A DNA stretch of 64,000 nucleotides from NCBI RefSeq assembly GCF_009762795.1, contig NZ_CP046400.1, positions 434,001 to 498,000 of the forward strand. The letters are read 5' to 3'. Below the pieces are notes generated by a model that saw nothing but the letters and a program-made list of their open reading frames with translations, was not told the DNA's origin and did not search any database. The translations under genes and the position numbers were made by a program. This document shows positions 46,877 to 54,902 of this stretch, piece after piece. Position 1 is the stretch's first letter. Each line of letters opens with the position of its first letter. The DNA is from Pseudodesulfovibrio cashew. Lineage in GTDB: Bacteria > Desulfobacterota > Desulfovibrionia > Desulfovibrionales > Desulfovibrionaceae.

Positions 46877-48271
46877 CTAACCCCGCTTCAGGGTTTGTGC
46901 GGCGGCCACGAACCGGGGCGCCCAGCCGGGCACGGCCAGGGCGTGGATATGGTTATACCCTGCGAACGTGTTTTGATAAAGTAGCCCGTCACGGCCTTTC
47001 CCGGCACCCATTCCTCGAACCATTTTCATCGTGAAATCGAGATGTTGCATCCCTTCATCCAGACAAACGGAGTAATGAAACTCATGCCCCCGGATCAGGG
47101 TGCCCTCTCGATGGAAGACGTTGTCCTTCAGCGACAGGGCCTCGGTGTACCCCAGGCCCTGCGGCTTGGGGCAGAAGGTGGTTGTAGCAGGAAAAACCCC
47201 TGCCATGGGATGACGCACACCATCACACTCCAAGGCATCACAGAGGATCATGAATCCGCCACACTCGGCATAAATCGGAAGACCGGCTTGGGACATGGAC
47301 TTGATCCCGGCAAGAACTTCTCGGTTCCCAGCAATCCGCTCGGCGAAAACCTCGGGGAAACCACCTCCGAGATACAATCCGTCGAGCTTGGGCCAGGGCG
47401 TGGGGTCTAACACTGACAAACGGACAAGCTCTGCCCCGGCATGTTCCAGGGCTTCGAGATTCTCAGGGTAGTAAAACCATAGCGCCGCGTCGTCGACGTA
47501 TCCGATCCGAACAGTTTTCTCCATTGCGGCACCGGCAAAAAGTGGGCCCGGCTCAGGGAGAAACTCGGGTGCGTTTTCCGCGACAGCCAGAATTCCGTCC
47601 AGGTCCAGCCACTGCTCCGCCATTCCGGCCAAAATGTTCAACGCCTTCTGGCCGCCACGGTCCGAACCGTATTCCTGGTCCGACAAAAGCCCCATGTGCC
47701 TCTCCGGGATGGGATTCGCCGCCATCTTCGGGAGCATGCCGAGCACGGGAACATCCGTATTGGCTTCTATGGACGCTCGCAAAACGGAACGATGGCGCTC
47801 ACCGGCCGTGCGGTTGAGGATGACTCCGGCCAGGTTGAGACCGGGCTCGAATGTGGCGCACCCCTGGACAATGGCGGCAACGGTACGGGTCATCTTGGTG
47901 CAGTCGATAGTCAGGATTACCGGGCAGTCAAGCTTTCTGGCCAGTTCCGCAGTGGAACAGGACCCCTGCTCGTCCTTGCCGTCGAAGAGCCCCCGGTTGC
48001 CTTCGATCAGGCTGAGGTCGCACCCCTCGGAGCGGTGCTTGAGCAGCGCATGGAGCGCTTCATCGGTGTGGAAAAAGGGATCGAGATTGGAGCAGGGACG
48101 GCGCGCCGCAAGGGAAAGCCATTTGGCATCGATGTAATCGGGCCCCTTCTTGAAGGGAGCCACACACATGCCCATGCGCTCGAAGGCGCGGGCCAGGGCC
48201 AGGGAGACGATGGTTTTCCCTGTGCCGCCGGAAAGTCCGGCGAGGATCAGTCTGGGAATCGGCGTGGACAC
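46877..48271 (-). CDS. cbiA: CbiA-family amidotransferase (cobyrinate a,c-diamide synthase type)
   Basis: About 464 residues. The N-terminal half is a MinD-like ATPase with P-loop SGGTGKT near residue 15; the C-terminal half is a glutamine amidotransferase domain with its cysteine in YAECGGFMIL near residue 336. The start is uncertain: the TTG at 48304 lies inside the terminator hairpin, so I prefer the GTG at 48271, which gives VSTPIPRLILAGLSGG. In Desulfovibrio this gene follows dsrD, and DsrAB there carries siroheme amide. CbiA-type enzymes amidate acetate side chains, so this one likely makes siroamide. It could also act in cobalamin synthesis. Confidence 0.87.
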   Translation of the reverse strand: MSTPIPRLILAGLSGGTGKTIVSLALARAFERMGMCVAPFKKGPDYIDAKWLSLAARRPCSNLDPFFHTDEALHALLKHRSEGCDLSLIEGNRGLFDGKDEQGSCSTAELARKLDCPVILTIDCTKMTRTVAAIVQGCATFEPGLNLAGVILNRTAGERHRSVLRASIEANTDVPVLGMLPKMAANPIPERHMGLLSDQEYGSDRGGQKALNILAGMAEQWLDLDGILAVAENAPEFLPEPGPLFAGAAMEKTVRIGYVDDAALWFYYPENLEALEHAGAELVRLSVLDPTPWPKLDGLYLGGGFPEVFAERIAGNREVLAGIKSMSQAGLPIYAECGGFMILCDALECDGVRHPMAGVFPATTTFCPKPQGLGYTEALSLKDNVFHREGTLIRGHEFHYSVCLDEGMQHLDFTMKMVRGMGAGKGRDGLLYQNTFAGYNHIHALAVPGWAPRFVAAAQTLKRG

Positions 48272-48306
48272 TGGGCTTTCGATGGGGAAAAGTTCAAAAA
48301 TCAAGA

Positions 48307-48341
48307 AAGCCTTGCCCGGCGATAAACCACGGGCAAGGCTT
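48307..48341 (-). terminator. Terminator between dsrD and cbiA
   Basis: On the minus strand, perfect 12-bp arms AAGCCTTGCCCG / CGGGCAAGGCTT with an 11-base loop, followed by TCTTGATTTTT. Confidence 0.9.
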
Positions 48342-48363
48342 GGTAACCGAAATGGCGGTAAGA

Positions 48364-48612
48364 CTAGTCTTCGCCCTCGGAAGCGGCCTGCTTGCCGGCA
48401 CCGGCAAGACCGTACATGGTGGTGGAACCGGAGGACCAGAACACCATTTTTTCAGCCTGAACCAGTTCGGTCAGGAGCTTCTTGACCGCACGGCTCTTCT
48501 CATCGGGGAACAGCTTGGTGAAGTCATTGAAGTAAAACTTGGATTTGCTTTTAGATTTCTCTTCGCAAAATTTGATAATTTCAGCCTTTGCGGCTTCAGG
48601 ATCGAGTGCCAT
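48364..48612 (-). CDS. dsrD: DsrD, activator of dissimilatory sulfite reductase
   Basis: An 82-residue acidic and basic small protein with the winged-helix DsrD sequence: EEKSKSKSKFYFNDFTKLFP near residue 17 and KMVFWSSGSTTMYGLAG near 55. DsrD has been described as an allosteric activator that raises DsrAB turnover. AGAAGGAG precedes its ATG. It lies between two terminators, one after dsrB and one after its own stop, so it is likely made from read-through of the dsrAB transcript. Confidence 0.96.
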   Translation of the reverse strand: MALDPEAAKAEIIKFCEEKSKSKSKFYFNDFTKLFPDEKSRAVKKLLTELVQAEKMVFWSSGSTTMYGLAGAGKQAASEGED

Positions 48613-48632
48613 AACGGACTCCTTCTTTTTTT

Positions 48633-48664
48633 AAAAACGGGGTACGGCGGAATGCCGTACCCCG
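48633..48664 (-). terminator. Terminator between dsrB and dsrD
   Basis: On the minus strand, perfect 11-bp arms CGGGGTACGGC / GCCGTACCCCG, loop ATTCC, then TTTTT. Confidence 0.92.
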
Positions 48665-48678
48665 AATGGTACCTTATC

Positions 48679-49824
48679 TTACCACTTGAACTGGGAAGTC
48701 TGGCGCCAGGTGTAGTAAGCGGGATCGCGGAAGTCATCGATCAGATGAGCGCTGAATTCCAGATCACACTTCTCGAAGAAGCGCTCCCAACCAATACGGT
48801 TGGCCCAGTCGCCCAGGCGTTCGTACTTGTTGGCCTCGGCAGCGTAGGTGTCCAGGATCTTTTTGATGACCTTGGTCATGGTAGGCCAGCGGGGCGGCTC
48901 GTTGGGGACGAAGGGAACGACGACCTTGGAGAAGGCCGGCTTGGTGAGACGGTTGGAGATCTTGCCGCCAACCATGATGGCGATACCGTCGCCTTCACCG
49001 TCAGACAGGGGCAGAGAGGGGCACATGGTGTAGCAGTTACCACAGAACATGCAGCGCTCTTCCTTAATGGCGACGGTCTTGTAGGTCTCACCATCGATTT
49101 CCACCTTGGACGGACGAACAGCGCCGGTGGGGCAGGCTGCGACGGCCAGGGGGATTTCGCACAGGTTGTCCAGGTACTTATGGTCGATGATGGGCGGCTT
49201 GCGGTGGATACCGAGGATAGCGATATCGGAGCAGTGAACCGCGCCACACATGTTCAGGCAGCAGGCCATGGAGATGCGCACCGGAGCGGGCAGCTTCATT
49301 TCCTTGAAGTCGTCGAAGACGGCGTCCATGGTAGCCTTGACGGTACCGGAAGCGTCAGTCGCCGGGGTGTGGCAGTGGACCCAACCCTGGGTGTGGACGA
49401 TGTTGGTGACACCGGCGCCGGTGCCGCCCACGGGGAACTTGTAGGAACCACCTTCGAACTTCTGCGCCTCGAGGAACTTCATCAGTTCCTTGGCCTCGTC
49501 GAGAGACTCAAGGATGAACTCGATGTTGTTACGAGTGGTGAAGCGGAGGAAGCCGCCGCAGAACTTGTCGGCGATGTCGCAGATCTCACGGATGTGAGTA
49601 ACGGTCATCAGGCGGGCGGTACCACAACGAACGGTGTAGGCCTTGTCGCCGGAGACACCGGTGTGACACAGCAGGCCCGGCTCCAGGATCTCGTGGTAGT
49701 CCCACTTGCCGAAGTTTTTAGCAATGACCGGCGGAAGGAATTCCGTGAAGTGGCGGGGGCCGATATCGGAGATACGACCTTCCATCGGTTTATCAGGATT
49801 GTATCCGGAAGAAATAAAAGCCAT
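48679..49824 (-). CDS. dsrB: Dissimilatory sulfite reductase beta subunit
   Basis: A 381-residue subunit, the standard DsrB length, from the ATG at 49824 with GGAGGAAAA upstream. The cluster-binding region [13 protein letters not shown] lies near residue 144, the later ACPTGA near 188, and a ferredoxin insert has [16 protein letters not shown] near 215. Together with DsrA it forms the alpha2beta2 reductase that takes six electrons to reduce sulfite in the cytoplasm, the last step of sulfate respiration. It starts 18 bases after dsrA. Confidence 0.98.
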   Translation of the reverse strand: MAFISSGYNPDKPMEGRISDIGPRHFTEFLPPVIAKNFGKWDYHEILEPGLLCHTGVSGDKAYTVRCGTARLMTVTHIREICDIADKFCGGFLRFTTRNNIEFILESLDEAKELMKFLEAQKFEGGSYKFPVGGTGAGVTNIVHTQGWVHCHTPATDASGTVKATMDAVFDDFKEMKLPAPVRISMACCLNMCGAVHCSDIAILGIHRKPPIIDHKYLDNLCEIPLAVAACPTGAVRPSKVEIDGETYKTVAIKEERCMFCGNCYTMCPSLPLSDGEGDGIAIMVGGKISNRLTKPAFSKVVVPFVPNEPPRWPTMTKVIKKILDTYAAEANKYERLGDWANRIGWERFFEKCDLEFSAHLIDDFRDPAYYTWRQTSQFKW

Positions 49825-49842
49825 GTTGTTTTCCTCCAATCT

Positions 49843-51162
49843 TTAGCGCTGGTGGCGTTTACGGAAATCGTCGATGTCGCGTTCCCAACCGCCTTCAACA
49901 TCTTCGGCTTTCCAGAAGATGTAGGGGTTGTGACGGGGCTCCTGAACCTGGCGGGGATCGATACCAACGCCGGCGGCCTCAGCCAGGGCGGCGAAGCCGA
50001 GACGCTTCATGGTCTCACCGATACGTTCGCGGTTCTTGCCTTCATCCATCCACCAATCCCAGACGTTTTCAATGATGTCCTTGATGGCCTGGTAATCGTC
50101 GTCCTTGTTGACTTCAACGAAGGGCACGAGCAGGGAACCCATCTGGGGACCGTCGAGGATGGGGGCCTTGGCGCCACAGAACATGGACACGCCGCGTTCG
50201 TCACCGATCTTCAGGGCCTGCGGCATGGTGTTGATGCAGTGCATGCAACGGACGCATTCCTTGTGATCCATGACCAGCTTGCCACCTTCGTAGCTCAGGC
50301 ACTGAGAGGGGCACAGGTCCACGACTTCCTTCTGGATGTCGAACGCACCCCAGTCACGACCGGCGTGAGCGCCAGCGTTGGGAGCGATTTCACCACCAAC
50401 GTAGGCGGCGACTTTTTCCTGGTCGATCTTGATCGGGTCCTTCCAGGTGCCGAGGAAGCCGAGGTCGGAACGAGCGATGGCAGCGACGCAGCCGTTGGGG
50501 CAGGCGTCGAACTTGAACTTGAACTTGTAGGGGAACGCGGGACGGTGCAGTTCGTCCTGGTACTCCTGAGTCAGGTTGTAGCACAGCTCCTGGGAGTCGT
50601 AGCATGCGTATTCGCAGCGGGACATGCCCATGCAGGCGGCGGGGGTACGCAGGTTGGAACCGGAACCGCCGAGGTCGTTGTTCATGTCGTGGGTCAGTTC
50701 CCAGAAGATTTCTTCGAGCTGGGGAGTGGTAGTACCGAGCATGACGATGTCGCCGGTGGCGCCGTGCATGTTGGTCAGACCGGAACCGCGGAGGTCCCAG
50801 ATATCCATCAGCTGACGCAGGAAATCGGTGGTGTACCACTTACCGGTGGGCTGAGCCACGCGGACGGTGTGGAAGTGAGCCACGCCGGGGAACATCTCGG
50901 GCTGGTCACAGTAACGGCCGATAACGCCGCCGCCGTAACCGAAAACGCCGACGATGCCGCCGTGCTTCCAGTGGGTCTCACCATCGGTGTAAGACATTTC
51001 AAGAACACCGAGCAGGTCTTCGGGGCAGTCCACTGCCACCTGATAGTCAAGACCCTTTTCGTTCTTGGCTCGGTTTTCTGCCTCCTGTTTAATGTCGGAC
51101 ACAAAGCTGGGCCACGGGCCGCTTTCCAGCTGATCCAACAGAGGAGTTTTGTGTTTCGCCAT
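49843..51162 (-). CDS. dsrA: Dissimilatory sulfite reductase alpha subunit
   Basis: A 439-residue subunit, from the ATG at 51162, giving the normal MAKHKTPLLDQLESGPWP beginning; an ATG five codons upstream is less likely. The siroheme-[4Fe-4S] cysteines are in CMGMSRC near residue 178 (C-X5-C) and in ACPNGC near 220 (C-X3-C). A ferredoxin domain has CPSQC and CVRCMHC near 282-306. It binds the catalytic and structural cofactors with DsrB. It is the first gene of the dsrAB-dsrD-cbiA group, whose promoter region carries a striking palindrome. Confidence 0.98.
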   Translation of the reverse strand: MAKHKTPLLDQLESGPWPSFVSDIKQEAENRAKNEKGLDYQVAVDCPEDLLGVLEMSYTDGETHWKHGGIVGVFGYGGGVIGRYCDQPEMFPGVAHFHTVRVAQPTGKWYTTDFLRQLMDIWDLRGSGLTNMHGATGDIVMLGTTTPQLEEIFWELTHDMNNDLGGSGSNLRTPAACMGMSRCEYACYDSQELCYNLTQEYQDELHRPAFPYKFKFKFDACPNGCVAAIARSDLGFLGTWKDPIKIDQEKVAAYVGGEIAPNAGAHAGRDWGAFDIQKEVVDLCPSQCLSYEGGKLVMDHKECVRCMHCINTMPQALKIGDERGVSMFCGAKAPILDGPQMGSLLVPFVEVNKDDDYQAIKDIIENVWDWWMDEGKNRERIGETMKRLGFAALAEAAGVGIDPRQVQEPRHNPYIFWKAEDVEGGWERDIDDFRKRHQR

Positions 51163-51510
51163 TCCCTTAACCTCCATTGTTTGATTAAGATGTTGCCATC
51201 AACCATTCTAATCCGGGCCTGCAACAGATAATTTCTCCGGAGCCCGGACACCTTTGCTACATGACGCATAAAGCGTTGGATCGGGGCACTTGCGCCCCAA
51301 TTCACAAAGTATGCAGGGGTGTCAATGTACTGGACAAAACGGTTTTGTGTCAACCGGTAATTGCCCAAAAAACATTGTCAATCCTCATCTTGCGGACACT
51401 GGCTCCGCTCTTGCCGCCGCCCCTTTTCCCCGTCGGGGGTTGCCATCGGGGCTCATGCGGAGTATCGGTCCTTGGCAGCAGGTTATGGACCGCCATAACC
51501 GTTACAACAA
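51163..51510. other. dsrA leader and promoter region
   Basis: No gene is seen. In minus orientation it contains the probable dsrA promoter, then a leader of roughly 150 bases with two stem structures: GGGGC/GCCCC near 51285-51300 and CCGGGC/GCCCGG arms spanning 51213-51246. Confidence 0.65.
51324..51353 (-). promoter_or_regulatory. Probable dsrA promoter with palindromic operator
   Basis: On the minus strand, TTGACA (51353-51348) and TACATT (18 bases further) form a sigma70-like pair. Between them stands ACAAAAC-C-GTTTTGT (51334-51348 on the plus strand), a perfect 7-1-7 palindrome. The placement between -35 and -10 suggests a repressor site. Confidence 0.6.
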
Positions 51511-52209
51511 ATGGTTTTCAGGAGCAACACAAACTTGCAAAATACAAGCGAGAACACACTCCGGTGCAAACGCTGCGGAGCTTGCTGCCGTAACGGCGGA
51601 CCGGCCCTGCACGAGGAAGACCTTCCCATCCTCGAGGACGGCACCATCCAACTGGCAGACATTGTGACCCTGCGCCCCGGCGAACGGGCCTACGACCAGG
51701 TCGCCGAAAGCATCGTCCCCCTGGAAGCGGAGATCCTCAAGATCAGGGGCCGGGACAATACCTGGACCTGCCGCTACTTCAGCCCGGAGGGCCAAAGCTG
51801 CGGTATTTACGAAACCCGCCCGCTGGAATGCGAACTGCTCTTCTGCCGCGACACTGAGCCCTTGGCCCAGGTCTATGACAAGGGCAGGCTCACGCGCGCC
51901 GACCTCCTCCCCGCCGGGCATCCGCTCCTCGAGCTGGTGGCCGAACATGACGCCAAATGCGCCCCCCACGATATGGAGGCCCTGGCCAAGCGAGCCCGCA
52001 CAGGAGACGACGAGGCCGGACTGGCGCTCAAGGAAATGGTACTTTTCGACAAGGAGCTCCGCCGGCTGGTGGCGGAAAAAGCCGGCACCGGAACGGACAT
52101 GACCGATTTCCTTTTCGGTCGCCCGCTCAGCACCCTGCTCGGGGTCATGAATATTAAGGTATATGCAGTGGGCGATTCCATCCGTTTCGGCTTTGCCCAG
52201 GGAGACTAG
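51511..52209 (+). CDS. YkgJ-type zinc/iron-chelating domain protein
   Basis: A 232-residue cytoplasmic protein with the YkgJ cysteine cluster: LRCKRCGACCRNGG near residue 18, CRYFSPEGQSCGIYETRPLECELLFC near 86-111. Members are thought to bind zinc or an iron-sulfur cluster; their role is unknown. The start is uncertain: the ATG at 51511 has no ribosome site, while TTG at 51535 has GGAG ten bases before it. It is divergent from dsrA and followed by a small gene after four bases, which could be a functional pair. Confidence 0.8.
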   Translation: MVFRSNTNLQNTSENTLRCKRCGACCRNGGPALHEEDLPILEDGTIQLADIVTLRPGERAYDQVAESIVPLEAEILKIRGRDNTWTCRYFSPEGQSCGIYETRPLECELLFCRDTEPLAQVYDKGRLTRADLLPAGHPLLELVAEHDAKCAPHDMEALAKRARTGDDEAGLALKEMVLFDKELRRLVAEKAGTGTDMTDFLFGRPLSTLLGVMNIKVYAVGDSIRFGFAQGD

Positions 52210-52213
52210 ATTT

Positions 52214-52471
52214 ATGAAAGACGAACGCGGCCACTACTACACCCCTTCCCTCCAGCACCCCGAAGTGCGCATGTATGTGCGCGACAACAACGGTTCCATC
52301 GAGTTCCGGCTCTTCAATCCCCAGCAGCCCATCATCTGGGAAAAGCATCAATGGGTCCCCTACGAGGCCATTCAACAGGCCGCCGAGGCGTACAAGGAGC
52401 GCAACACCGACCGCAACCCCATGGGGCTGTACGATCTGGACATCGCTAAGAAGTTGTTGAGCGACGCGTAG
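52214..52471 (+). CDS. Small conserved-looking protein of unknown function
   Basis: An 85-residue soluble protein from the ATG at 52214, with GGGAGA overlapping the end of the upstream gene. It is rich in tyrosine, proline and asparagine, with WEKHQWVPYEAIQQAAEAY as its most regular helix and a final LYDLDIAKKLLSDA. I do not recognise a family. The close spacing to the YkgJ gene suggests joint expression. Confidence 0.62.
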   Translation: MKDERGHYYTPSLQHPEVRMYVRDNNGSIEFRLFNPQQPIIWEKHQWVPYEAIQQAAEAYKERNTDRNPMGLYDLDIAKKLLSDA

Positions 52472-52482
52472 TCGCAAAACCC

Positions 52483-53874
52483 TTAGAATTGGAAATAAAT
52501 AAAGGGGTTGAACCCTTCCGGACGGAATGTGACAGCCAAGCCGATCAGGCTGAGCAGCAGGGCGGGCGAGTACCACGCCGGAGCCTCGGGCAGGAACAGT
52601 TGCTTCCAAACTCCTTTCGCTTCCAGCGCGAACACTACAGCAGAAGCAACCAGCACAAAGGGTACGAAAGGATAATACCAGGCTATTCCGGGCTCGGGCA
52701 GAAACATTTGGCGCAACATAAGAGCGGCCTGCGAAAAATCGGCAGAGCGGAAAAGCACCCAGCCCACGACCACGAAGAACATGGTTCCAACCCAGGCAAG
52801 AAAAGCCCTTCCCTTTCCGTCTGTTCCACCTTTTGGCGCGAGTCGGTTCAGACCGAGAGCGGCTCCATGCAGTCCGCCCCAGGCGACAAAGGTCCAGGCA
52901 GCTCCGTGCCAAAGCCCGCAAAGCAGCCATGTGACCATGAGATTGACAAAGTTGCGGACCGGGCCCCTGCGACTTCCCCCCAGGGGAATGTACAGATAAT
53001 CCCGGACCCAGGTCGAAAGGGAGATGTGCCACCGCTGCCAAAACTCTCTTGGTGATTTCGAAAGATAAGGGAAGTCGAAGTTCTCCCCAAGATCATAGCC
53101 CAACACCCGTGCCGCACCGATGGCCATATCGGAATACCCAGAAAAATCGAAATAAATCTGCATGGTGTAGGCCAAAGCGGCCAGCCAGGTGGAGGTACAG
53201 TCATACAACCCTGCGTTGGCAAAGACGTGATCGGAAAAGATAGCCAGTCTGTCAGCCAAAAAGACCTTCTTGAACAGGCCGTACGAAAACCGCTGGAATC
53301 CTTCGTACATGTTCTGCGAGGTAAGGGGACGATAGCTTTCGAGTTGCGGCAGGAAGTGCGAGGCGCGGACAATCGGCCCGGCCACCAGCTGAGGGAAAAA
53401 GCCCACAAACAAAGCGAAATCAAGCAGACTGTCATGTGCCTCCATCCGCTTGGAATACACGTCGATGGTGTAGCTCAGCGTCTGGAAGGTGTAGAAGGAA
53501 ATGCCCACCGGCAGGACAATGTCGAGGGAGCCGGGATGCAGGCCGAGGGTGTTCAGCAAAGGCGTTGCCGAATCAATGAAGAAGTTCAAATACTTGAAGA
53601 CACCCAGTAGGCCAAGATTGACGACAAGACTCCCTTGAAGCAACCGACGGCGCATGGCGGGATCGGCGGTCACGCTCAGTTGGGAGCCTATCCAGAAATC
53701 CATCAGGGTTGAGACGAGAATCAGGCTCAGAAAACGCCAGTCCCAGTAGGCATAGAAGTACCAGCTTGCAGCCAGGAGCAGGACCTTGCGCGCGGTATTG
53801 CGCCCTCGCAGCAGTGCCAGGCCGCCCAGAACGGCCAAAAAGAAGAGAATAAACTGGATTGAGGAAAAGATCAT
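52483..53874 (-). CDS. MBOAT-family O-acyltransferase (AlgI-like)
   Basis: A 463-residue membrane protein with about ten hydrophobic segments. It has the AlgI pattern: DYLYIPLGGSRRG near residue 290, NLMVTWLLCGLWHGAAWTFVAWGGLHGA near 310-337 with the catalytic histidine in LWHGA. These proteins pass acetyl groups across the inner membrane to a periplasmic partner that acetylates a polysaccharide. The gene for an SGNH-type protein lies directly upstream and overlaps by four bases, the usual AlgI-AlgJ/X pairing. It is the last gene of the leftward cluster. Confidence 0.92.
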   Translation of the reverse strand: MIFSSIQFILFFLAVLGGLALLRGRNTARKVLLLAASWYFYAYWDWRFLSLILVSTLMDFWIGSQLSVTADPAMRRRLLQGSLVVNLGLLGVFKYLNFFIDSATPLLNTLGLHPGSLDIVLPVGISFYTFQTLSYTIDVYSKRMEAHDSLLDFALFVGFFPQLVAGPIVRASHFLPQLESYRPLTSQNMYEGFQRFSYGLFKKVFLADRLAIFSDHVFANAGLYDCTSTWLAALAYTMQIYFDFSGYSDMAIGAARVLGYDLGENFDFPYLSKSPREFWQRWHISLSTWVRDYLYIPLGGSRRGPVRNFVNLMVTWLLCGLWHGAAWTFVAWGGLHGAALGLNRLAPKGGTDGKGRAFLAWVGTMFFVVVGWVLFRSADFSQAALMLRQMFLPEPGIAWYYPFVPFVLVASAVVFALEAKGVWKQLFLPEAPAWYSPALLLSLIGLAVTFRPEGFNPFIYFQF

Positions 53875-54902
53875 CGCGTCCGACCCGAAAAATACTCGAT
53901 CAGCGAAGCAGCCACCAGCCGCTGACCATCGGCGTTGAGGTGGCCGGTAGGAGGCGCATTAAAAAATCCGCGAGGCATATGCTCGCCTTCCGCATACGCT
54001 TTCTTGAAGGCCTGGCTTAAATCGATGAAACCGACACCGCTATCCTGGCAGATCCTCTTGAATAGAATCTTGCTTTCCTCTTCAGGATTGACTGTGACAA
54101 TCCGTCCCCGCTCTAGTGCCGGCACAATGGGGACATAAACGAAGACCAAGAATCCCGCAGTCTGCCTTTTGAATGAATCGACCAGGAAGGCCCAGGACCG
54201 ATGCAACTCCGTCTTTGAAAGGTTAGGCACCGGCCGTCTCTCTTCGGCATGCATCGCCGTCAATCTGAATCGATATTTTGCCAAGGATCGATAGAGTTCG
54301 AAGAGAGACTCCAGGCGAAACCGGCTTACCAGGGAGGCATACTCAAGTGACAGTTTAGACGGAAGGCATGCCGACTCTTCCAATCGCAACGGGGCTGTCA
54401 GAAATCGGCTGTGGCAAGCAACTTGGTGGCCCGGCAAAACATCCTCAAGCCCCACCAAAAGAATGACATGTCCCTCGATATCGTTGCCGAGTCTCTCGTA
54501 ACGCGGAATCGCAAAATAATAATCCGCTACCGACAATCCCCCATTGGCTACAGTAAAGGCCTTGAGGCGTTGAGACGAGGCGTTGAACAGGTTTGCTGCC
54601 CGCAACGAATCGTCAACCTGCACGCCATCCGCGTAGGAGTCCCCCCACAAAATGAATTTGGGTATCCGGGACTTCAACACGGCATCTCCGGAAGCATTCA
54701 GCCCGTGGGCTCCTATCCGAGTGTCGGCCCACCCCTCACTGCGCCAGCGCAGGACCGCCCCTTCGGAACGAACATACATCCCCAACTCGGAATCCCACGA
54801 CATAGGCATGACGCCATTGCAAAAGATGGCAGAGACCGCCCATGTAAAAAGGCAAGCGAAGATGAAGCCTCCACCCCAATGGATGCTCCCCCGTTTTAAC
54901 AC
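53871..54902 (-). CDS. SGNH/AlgJ-like periplasmic acetyltransferase partner
   Basis: A 343-residue protein with one N-terminal membrane segment (residues about 12-30) and an SGNH-like domain. The block-I serine is in LWGDSYADG near residue 86, and the final Asp-His-like motif in PPTGHLNADGQRL near 318. It is the probable enzyme that receives acetyl groups from the MBOAT protein and places them on a surface glycan. It overlaps the MBOAT gene (ATGA) and the upstream glycosyltransferase gene. Confidence 0.8.
   Translation of the reverse strand: MLKRGSIHWGGGFIFACLFTWAVSAIFCNGVMPMSWDSELGMYVRSEGAVLRWRSEGWADTRIGAHGLNASGDAVLKSRIPKFILWGDSYADGVQVDDSLRAANLFNASSQRLKAFTVANGGLSVADYYFAIPRYERLGNDIEGHVILLVGLEDVLPGHQVACHSRFLTAPLRLEESACLPSKLSLEYASLVSRFRLESLFELYRSLAKYRFRLTAMHAEERRPVPNLSKTELHRSWAFLVDSFKRQTAGFLVFVYVPIVPALERGRIVTVNPEEESKILFKRICQDSGVGFIDLSQAFKKAYAEGEHMPRGFFNAPPTGHLNADGQRLVAASLIEYFSGRTR

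Noticed and set aside
48340..51231. A 963-codon open frame on the plus strand across dsrA, dsrB and dsrD
   Set aside because: It is antisense to three certain genes and arises from the GC-rich third codon positions of those genes.
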